From positions 1 to 12,111 of the forward strand of contig JBGTKD010000095.1 in NCBI GenBank assembly GCA_041744795.1: 12,111 bases of DNA, read 5' to 3'. Under the pieces are notes generated by a model. That model was not told where the DNA came from. It saw only the letters and a program-made list of their open reading frames with translations, and did not search any database. The translations under genes and the position numbers were made by a program. This DNA comes from DATHWB01 sp041744795 (GTDB lineage: Bacteria; Actinomycetota; Acidimicrobiia; Spongiisociales; ZC4RG35). Position 1 is the stretch's first letter, and every line of letters begins with the position of its first letter. Positions 6,936 through 12,111 of the stretch are shown one piece after another.

Positions 6936-7712
6936 ATGGATCACACACTCAATAAGCCGATACCTACACGCTCCAAGGTCTGGCTGGTCCTTCCCGCCCT
7001 CAACGAAGAACATTCCCTGCCTCCTCTGCTGGAACGGATCGAGGAGGCAATGCTGGAGGCAAGTCTCGAGTTCCGAGTCGTCTTCGTCGACGACGGCTCC
7101 ACCGACAACACAGCCGAGATCATGCGCAAGGCTTCCGAGAGATTTGACGCCGTCACGGTAACCCACCCGATCAATGAAGGACTTGGAGCCGCGATCAGGG
7201 ACGGACTCCTCGCGGCGGCAGAGCGAGCCGAGGCACGCGACGTAATCGTGACGTTGGACGCTGATAACACCCACACCCCAGACCTCATACTGCGCATGGT
7301 TCGCCACGTCCGGGAGGGCCACGATGTGGTCATCGCCTCCCGGTATCGGCCAGGCAGCCGGATCAAGGGAGTGTCGATCTCCCGCCGGTTCCTGAGCAGG
7401 GCGGCCAGCTTTCTCCTCCGCATCACTTTCCCAACCCCCGGTGTGCGCGATTACACCAGCGGCTATCGGGCATATCGCGCCCGGGTGATGCAGGACGTCA
7501 TCCGCCGGTCCGGTCCTACGTTCTTCGACCAGGACGGCTTCCAGGTCATGGTGGACATCCTCCTGAAACTGAGGCGCGAGCCAGACATCATCTTTGGCGA
7601 AGTGCCCTTGATCCTGTGGTATGACCTGAAAGCGGACGCCTCCAAGATGGATGTCGGATCCACCATCAAGAACACCCTGCGACTGGTGGCGCGTCGCCGT
7701 CTCGGTCGATGA
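6936..7712 (+). CDS. GT2 family glycosyltransferase, polyprenol-phosphate mannose/sugar synthase-like
   Basis: A 258-residue GT-A-fold enzyme. The nucleotide-binding start VLPALNEEHSLPP (18-30) and FVDDGSTDNT (50-59) are followed by NEGLGAAIRDG (80-90), the metal site LDADNTHTPD (107-116, DAD as DxD), ASRYRPGSRIKG (134-145) and the PGVRDYTSGYRAYR stretch (168-181) characteristic of dolichol/polyprenol-phosphate mannosyltransferases. It has no C-terminal membrane helices, as in the short soluble Ppm1/DPM1 catalytic form. The family transfers a sugar from GDP- or UDP-sugar to a polyprenyl phosphate at the inner face of the membrane. The ATG at 6936 is chosen because homology begins just after it and a GAGAAGG lies about 10 bases upstream. 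The next gene, a membrane glycosyltransferase, is coupled by ATGA and may use the product. Confidence 0.9.
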   Translation: MDHTLNKPIPTRSKVWLVLPALNEEHSLPPLLERIEEAMLEASLEFRVVFVDDGSTDNTAEIMRKASERFDAVTVTHPINEGLGAAIRDGLLAAAERAEARDVIVTLDADNTHTPDLILRMVRHVREGHDVVIASRYRPGSRIKGVSISRRFLSRAASFLLRITFPTPGVRDYTSGYRAYRARVMQDVIRRSGPTFFDQDGFQVMVDILLKLRREPDIIFGEVPLILWYDLKADASKMDVGSTIKNTLRLVARRRLGR

Positions 7713-9049
7713 CCTTGCCTGCTGGACGGAGCGGAGCCTCCCTCCGCCCAACCCTGCCATGGATCGTGATCGCCGCTCTAGCGGCGCTGGCCATCGTGGT
7801 GTCGCTCCTGCGGCCGCCCTCATTCGACGAGATGTACTGGCTGACGATGGCCCGGCGGATCTTCGGTGCCGGGGACCTTCCCTACGTCGATCTCCTCGAC
7901 AACAAGGGTCCCCTTCTCTACGTGCTCTTCGGCATCGCAGACCTGGTCCCAGTCCCCGAACGCGGTGTGCTGACGGTCCTTCTGGCCGCCGCCACGACCG
8001 CGCTCGCCGCCGGACTGGTCCGCCTAGCCGGTCGCAGCGGCCAACCACCCGGGTTGCAGCTGTTCACCGCATCATTGGTCACCGTGTCGATGCTCGGTCT
8101 GGGCGTTTGGTCGGTGACCACCGAGTTGATCAGTGCGGCTTTCCTCGTGTGGGCTCTGCTCGCCAGCCCACCATGGGGCCGAGTTCTGTTGATGCTGGCC
8201 GCATGTCTAGTCGACCCTCGGGCGGTGCTCTTTGCCCCGATCGTGCTCCTCGATGGACTCCGTCTGCGCCAGTTGGATGGCAGGCACATCGCAACGTTCT
8301 CCTCGCTGGCAGTATTTGGGATTGCGGCGGTGCTGTTGGTTCCCGACCTCCGATACGCCTTCGTCGAGGCCTCGCTTGCCAACCGCTTCGACACCAACTT
8401 TGCCGACATCGCGTTCACGGCAGTGGCCGCGATGTGTCCGGTGCTGGTTCTCGCAGCCGTCCGCGTGGAACGGATCCCGCGTCTCGCCATAGCCACCCTG
8501 GTAGTAGCGACGGTGATCGGCCTTGCTGCCAGCCTCCCATATGGCCATTACTGGGTCTACGTTCCACTGGTTCTGGCGCTGGTGCCGATTTCCGGTCCCC
8601 GCGTTTCACGCTTGGCGGCCGGTTCGGTCGCCGCGCTGGCGATAACCGCGATCATCGCCTCGAGTGCCGACCACTGGCTATACGACGCCTCGGAAGCCGA
8701 ACTGACGCCGGTGGCCGTTGCGATGGCGGATCTGATCGAACCAGGTGACACCGTGGCTATCTGGGCACGGTCGCCTCACCTCTGGTACCGGGTCGCCTCT
8801 CAGACCCTCGGTTTCGCTCCCACCTCGAACTACTTCGCGTGGGGCTTACCTGATCCAGATCGGCTCTTGCAGCGCCTGGCAACCGATCTCGAACAGGCCA
8901 CTGTGCTGGTGATGGACTCGAGCCTCGATGAGTTTCGGCACATACCCACCGTCGAGAGCGCCCTAGATCTGGTCGAGGCTCGGGCCTCGCAGGCACCTTG
9001 CCTTGCCGATCTCGGCGATGTGACCGTGTATCGCTTCGAAGGCTGCTGA
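7709..9049 (+). CDS. membrane glycosyltransferase, GT-C fold (GT39/PMT_2-like)
   Basis: A 446-residue multi-spanning protein. After the first helix (about 17-34), the first extracytoplasmic loop has SFDEMYWLTMARRI (38-51), with D40/E41 in the place of the catalytic acid of GT-C enzymes. Residues 59-71 (YVDLLDNKGPLLY) match the 'YxDxxdnKpPl' pattern of ArnT/PMT-like proteins. A row of hydrophobic helices follows to about residue 330, then a soluble tail of some 110 residues (SPHLWYRVASQTL…), consistent with the outer-face domain of the family. Such enzymes transfer a sugar from a polyprenyl-phosphate donor outside the membrane. The ATG at 7709 overlaps the GT2 stop (ATGA). Donor and acceptor are not readable. 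The stop lies 12 bp from the convergent GT87-like gene with no room for a classical terminator. Confidence 0.83.
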   Translation: MTLPAGRSGASLRPTLPWIVIAALAALAIVVSLLRPPSFDEMYWLTMARRIFGAGDLPYVDLLDNKGPLLYVLFGIADLVPVPERGVLTVLLAAATTALAAGLVRLAGRSGQPPGLQLFTASLVTVSMLGLGVWSVTTELISAAFLVWALLASPPWGRVLLMLAACLVDPRAVLFAPIVLLDGLRLRQLDGRHIATFSSLAVFGIAAVLLVPDLRYAFVEASLANRFDTNFADIAFTAVAAMCPVLVLAAVRVERIPRLAIATLVVATVIGLAASLPYGHYWVYVPLVLALVPISGPRVSRLAAGSVAALAITAIIASSADHWLYDASEAELTPVAVAMADLIEPGDTVAIWARSPHLWYRVASQTLGFAPTSNYFAWGLPDPDRLLQRLATDLEQATVLVMDSSLDEFRHIPTVESALDLVEARASQAPCLADLGDVTVYRFEGC

Positions 9050-9061
9050 CCGAGGAGCCTT

Positions 9062-10171
9062 TCAGGCGATTGCGGGCTCTGGGTCTGCGGCAGATGCGGG
9101 TGGGCGGGCAGTCGCGGCGCCGACCGCGACTCCGACTGCCACCGGAAGAATCAGCCAAACAGACACGAGCGGCATCGGCACCAACAAACAGAGCGCTGCC
9201 ACAACAGCGATGGCCATGCCGGTACGTCCGCCTCTCGCCCACAGCCAGATAAGCGCCGGTATGAGGACCAGCGCGTAGTGACGCCAGATCAGCGGTGACA
9301 CGGCAACCGAAACCGCGAGCACTGCAAACCATTGACGGTCGAAATCCCACTTCGAGCTTGTAAACGCCACGGCCGCCGCCGCACCAGCCGCCGCCAGCCC
9401 GAGCGACAGCACCTCTACTGGCAACGACTCGCCGAGATACCTCGCGGCGGAGGCGTTGAGGCCGGCGGAAGCGGACAGGTTGGCCGAGGAAACCGCGTCG
9501 AACGCCCCCGTGAGCGTTACCCCCGGGATCAGGAGCCCGACCCCGTTGAGAGCGCCGAGTGTGACAACGGCCGCACCCGCAGCCTGTTTGCGCCGCGCCA
9601 GCAGAACTATGAGCAGGAGCCAGGGGAAGATCTTCAAGGTGACGGCCAAACCCACGGCCAGCCCCGCCCATGGGTCATCGCCATCTCTTAGCCTCCACCA
9701 GCCAACAGCGAGAAACAATGCCAGCACCGACGACTGGGCGCCGACCGCGGCTGCTTCGACCGCCACCGACGTGACCCCCACCCCAAGGCAGATGGCCAGC
9801 CCGATCAACGGCCGAACAGGCCAAACCCGCAGCGCTACGGCCACCGTCGCCACGATCGCCAGCGCAGAGCCTGCCAACGCCATGTATCTCAGCCCGGACT
9901 CCGGAATCATCGCCAGCGGTGTCTGTAGGACCAAGGCTCCTGGGGTCCGCGGGTGTACATGGGTCCAACCTCGGAGGTCGCTCCCATACCTGTGCGCGAG
10001 ATGGTCGACCGCCACATACGGATCAGCACCGTCGAGGACCGCCAAGGCGGTCAAACGGTCCGCCCGCAGATCGAAGGTGCCTTCCGGGGCTGAGATGAAG
10101 TATGCAGCAGCAAGGATCACCCACGCGGCGATCCACACCATCGTGCCGACTTGTCTCTCTGCGATGCCCAT
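9062..10171 (-). CDS. membrane mannosyltransferase-like protein, GT87/DUF2029 family
   Basis: A polytopic protein of about 369 residues. Early loop text LDGADPYVAVDHLA and VHPRTPGALVLQTPLA matches the 'GxdPY…PPxxall' pattern of GT87. Further on, GAQSSVLALFLAVGW and AGLAVGLAVTLKIFPWLLL match the 'GQxNxLLL' and 'AGlxlGLAxxlKxxP' motifs. Members such as PimE of mycobacteria add mannose to lipid-anchored glycans outside the membrane from polyprenol-phosphate mannose, which the GT2 neighbour could supply. The frame can start as early as GTG 10261. I prefer ATG 10171 because it follows a purine-rich AAAGAG at about five bases and begins shortly before the first helix (VWIAAWVILAAAYF), while the extra 30 residues look non-homologous. 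It is convergent with the GT39-like gene and divergent from the gene starting near 10359. Confidence 0.85.
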   Translation of the reverse strand: MGIAERQVGTMVWIAAWVILAAAYFISAPEGTFDLRADRLTALAVLDGADPYVAVDHLAHRYGSDLRGWTHVHPRTPGALVLQTPLAMIPESGLRYMALAGSALAIVATVAVALRVWPVRPLIGLAICLGVGVTSVAVEAAAVGAQSSVLALFLAVGWWRLRDGDDPWAGLAVGLAVTLKIFPWLLLIVLLARRKQAAGAAVVTLGALNGVGLLIPGVTLTGAFDAVSSANLSASAGLNASAARYLGESLPVEVLSLGLAAAGAAAAVAFTSSKWDFDRQWFAVLAVSVAVSPLIWRHYALVLIPALIWLWARGGRTGMAIAVVAALCLLVPMPLVSVWLILPVAVGVAVGAATARPPASAADPEPAIA

Positions 10172-10358
10172 CGCATCTCTTTCGTTCGCGCCCGCCCCTC
10201 CCGACAGCGCCCACGCTAGGGCGAGACTGCGACCGGACCCGGGCATCTGCGACGCTGCCACGCCGCTGCGGGTCTAGGCAGCTGTGAGTGGCGGTATGCC
10301 AGGTCCGCGAACCCAAGGGCCTTACCCTTACGTGTCGTCAACATCTCCCCGGGATTCG
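10172..10358. promoter_or_regulatory. divergent gap between two membrane glycosyltransferase-like genes
   Basis: This stretch should carry promoters for both directions if the preferred starts are right; either gene could extend into it from GTG 10261 (minus) or GTG 10284 (plus). A small inverted repeat AAGGG-CCTTA-CCCTT lies at about 10315-10329. I see no convincing -35/-10 pair. Confidence 0.3.
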
Positions 10359-11309
10359 ATGCACACCCAACTGACCAGAACGGATCGCCTGAACACCCGC
10401 AACCGGTGGATGCCGGCAGCGACTGCCGCCACCCTCCACATCCTGGTTGTGGCCGCGGCGGCACTGGCGTTCGGCGAAGACATGCTCCAGGCCCATGACG
10501 GCCAGCACTTCGGGGCCCTCGCACTGGATCCGCTGCTGCTCCACTCGCCAACCCTCGACTACGTGGCATACCGAGCGTCTCGGATCGCAATGCCCGCGCT
10601 GGCGTGGCCCTTCTCCTGGCTGGGCGCCGTCGCCGCTCTTGCGATCGTGCAGGTGGGTGCCGTCTGGATCGGCGTCCGCGCTCTAACGAATCTCGCCATG
10701 CGACGTGGACTCTCGCCGTGGTTCGGCTTCATGTTTGCGATCCTCCCCGGGACGCTCATCAGCACGAGGGTCCTAGTAGCCGACGCGGTCGCCGCAGCGT
10801 TCATGCTGGCCGCGGCGGATGCCTGGGAGAGGGGAAGGTCCGGCTGGATATGGGCCACCCTGGCGGTCCTGTCCAAAGAGGCGATGCTGCTGGCGGTAGC
10901 CGGATTCGCCGTCTTCGATTGGCGGCGAGCCGTAGCGCCAATGGTCGCTCTGACGCTATGGGTCGGCTCCCTGCTCGCCCGATTCGAGTGGGTGACCCCG
11001 GGTGACACGATCGGACTCCCGTTCGTGGGGGCAATAGCTGCCGTTCAAGAGTGGATCCACTTCCAGCGCTGGGAGGAGGTCATTGGAGGAGTCGCACTCA
11101 GCGCGATAGTTGCCGTGTCTCTCTGGCTCGCATGGCGAATCAGGAGCCCCCTCGCAATCTCAGCCGCGGCCGCCTGCGCGATCATCCCGTTCCTCGGTGT
11201 GAGTGCCCTCCGCTACGCAATCCATACGCAACGCTTGATCATGTATCCGCTCGCCATCGGTCTCTTGCTCTGGTTCCAGCGACGAACAGTCCATACATCG
11301 ACTAGCTAA
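10359..11309 (+). CDS. multi-spanning membrane protein, GT-C glycosyltransferase-like
   Basis: About 316 residues from ATG 10359; the frame also permits GTG 10284 (341 residues). The first helix (AATLHILVVAAAALAFG) is followed by a loop with AHDGQHFGALALDPL and VAYRASRIAMPALAW. This matches the 'yDGQfyyxlAlDP…yRxxRilyPllaw' pattern I recall in RgtA-like GT-C proteins, with D in DGQ as the likely catalytic acid. Later the charged pair in LAVLSKEAMLLAV is the conserved 'KE' between helices. Around eight to ten membrane segments are visible and no soluble tail. It probably transfers a sugar from a lipid-linked donor on the outer face; the substrate is unknown. The start is uncertain: ATG 10359 has only a weak GGGA in front, but the segment before it has no membrane or family character. 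It is convergent with a related gene 26 bp away. Confidence 0.72.
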   Translation: MHTQLTRTDRLNTRNRWMPAATAATLHILVVAAAALAFGEDMLQAHDGQHFGALALDPLLLHSPTLDYVAYRASRIAMPALAWPFSWLGAVAALAIVQVGAVWIGVRALTNLAMRRGLSPWFGFMFAILPGTLISTRVLVADAVAAAFMLAAADAWERGRSGWIWATLAVLSKEAMLLAVAGFAVFDWRRAVAPMVALTLWVGSLLARFEWVTPGDTIGLPFVGAIAAVQEWIHFQRWEEVIGGVALSAIVAVSLWLAWRIRSPLAISAAAACAIIPFLGVSALRYAIHTQRLIMYPLAIGLLLWFQRRTVHTSTS

Positions 11310-11335
11310 TCGACCTGCGAACAACAGCCTCCTCG

Positions 11336-12111
11336 TTAGTCCGCAAGGGCTGGCGCTACCCGCCTCTTTTGTGCGACAAGGTCGCTGACCCGGTCGATGC
11401 CCCAAAGCACCACGAACGGTACGACGAGTATCCCCCAGTACTCCCGGTCGATAACCAGACCGGCGAACGGCAGGGCGAGTGGGGCAATAGTGATCGGCCA
11501 GTGTCGATGCTCGACCATCGAGTAGCGCAGCGCGAAGATCCACAGGAGAGGCCCGATGACCAGCATTCCTGGCAGCCCGAACCCCATCATCTGGGGAACC
11601 GAGAGGGCTGAGACGACCTCAGCCAGCAGGCCCTCTCCAACGTCGGGTTCGATGTGTTCCAAGGCGGCTCGGGCGTGGAACAAATACCCTGTCGCTCCGA
11701 GGGCGAATGCGATCAGCCACGGCTTGCGAGGGACCTTCCCGAGGCCGGCCATGACCACGCCGACGATCAGCACCGTCGCTGCCGTCTCTCGAATGAGCAT
11801 CGCCGTCAACGCGAGAGCAGCCGCCGGCCACCATCGGCGGTTCTGCACCATCAGGACCGCCCCCAGTAGCGGTGCGACAGCCCAAAGTTCGGTTGTCATG
11901 AACTGGGCACTCCAGCCACTTTCGAACTGGAGCATTCCTAGCGAGAGGAGATAGGCCGTGACCGCAATACCCAGCGGCGGTCTCCTCACCAGATAAGAGG
12001 CGACAACGCCCGAGACTCCCGCCAGCGCCACGAAGAGATACCAGACCGCGATGTCACTCGGCAGCAGACTGAAGAGGTAGAACGAGGTAGGCATCCGATA
12101 GGCCCGTACGT
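11336..12111 (-). CDS. multi-spanning membrane protein, GT-C-like, 5' end outside window
   Basis: The frame is open from the stop at 11336 to the right edge. An internal ATG at 12094 gives 252 residues, but upstream codons read VRAYR just before MPTSFYLFSLLP. That recreates the 'AYRxP' loop found in the convergent neighbour (VAYRASRIAMPALAW), so the real start is most likely beyond the window and the catalytic first loop is missing here. The remainder is a run of hydrophobic helices, with LTAMLIRETAATVLIVG carrying an RE pair where the neighbour has KE. The two proteins look like distant relatives of one GT-C-type family. The role is probably membrane sugar transfer, by family and context only. 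Confidence 0.72.
   Translation of the reverse strand, partial: VRAYRMPTSFYLFSLLPSDIAVWYLFVALAGVSGVVASYLVRRPPLGIAVTAYLLSLGMLQFESGWSAQFMTTELWAVAPLLGAVLMVQNRRWWPAAALALTAMLIRETAATVLIVGVVMAGLGKVPRKPWLIAFALGATGYLFHARAALEHIEPDVGEGLLAEVVSALSVPQMMGFGLPGMLVIGPLLWIFALRYSMVEHRHWPITIAPLALPFAGLVIDREYWGILVVPFVVLWGIDRVSDLVAQKRRVAPALAD

Noticed and set aside
6735..8048. A 437-codon open frame on the minus strand over the two glycosyltransferase genes.
   Set aside because: Arginine/glycine-rich translation without motifs, antisense to genes with clear family signatures; a by-product of high GC.
7651..8748. A 365-codon plus-strand frame overlapping the GT39-like gene.
   Set aside because: Low-complexity Arg/Ser/Pro translation; the overlapping frame 7709-9049 has membrane helices and family motifs.
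8757..9671. A 304-codon minus-strand frame overlapping the GT39-like and GT87-like genes.
   Set aside because: Charged, Gly/Arg-rich shadow of two membrane protein genes that explain the region fully.

Overview
The window is a GC-rich, densely packed bacterial chromosome segment with GTG and TTG starts, many 4-bp stop/start overlaps and short intergenic gaps. Base composition, codon choice and gene types (NarL-type sensor kinase pair, GT87- and GT39-like membrane glycosyltransferases) fit a high-GC actinomycete-like organism. That assignment is an inference; no rRNA or tRNA gene is present to settle it.

Layout: 1-4522 is all on the minus strand. Read leftwards, it holds a membrane sensor histidine kinase, its LuxR/NarL-type response regulator (TTGA overlap), then after 51 bp a UDP-glucuronate decarboxylase-like epimerase, a class I SAM methyltransferase (GTGA overlap) and an HTTM-like multi-spanning membrane protein (GTGA overlap) that runs off the left edge. 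Diverging from the kinase across a 122-bp palindrome-rich gap is a plus-strand NatAB-like ABC exporter pair: ATPase 4645 to about 5534-5544, permease 5531-6742. After a 193-bp gap come a soluble GT2 polyprenol-phosphate sugar synthase and an ATGA-coupled GT39-like membrane glycosyltransferase. A GT87-like membrane mannosyltransferase faces them on the minus strand with 12 bp between the stops. From about 10359 there is another multi-spanning GT-C-like protein, and convergent to it a second relative cut by the right edge.

Functionally there are two themes. One is a two-component system divergent from an ABC-2 exporter, an arrangement usual for stress- or ion-responsive export pumps whose regulator acts locally. 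The other is surface glycan building: a nucleotide-sugar enzyme (UDP-xylose type), a methyltransferase, a lipid-linked sugar synthase and four membrane glycosyltransferase-like proteins that would use lipid-linked donors outside the membrane.

The most unusual signal is in the ABC ATPase gene. The conserved C-terminus and the ATGA junction with the permease lie in a different reading frame from the nucleotide-binding domain. The frame break coincides with a perfect 15-bp inverted repeat (5336-5350 / 5361-5375) whose right arm ends in a GGGG run followed by a TTA codon. One missing G restores a normal 296-residue protein. Whether this is a real mutation by hairpin-templated correction, a recoding site or a sequencing error cannot be decided from the sequence. 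I found no CRISPR array, insertion sequence, phage gene or RNA gene.
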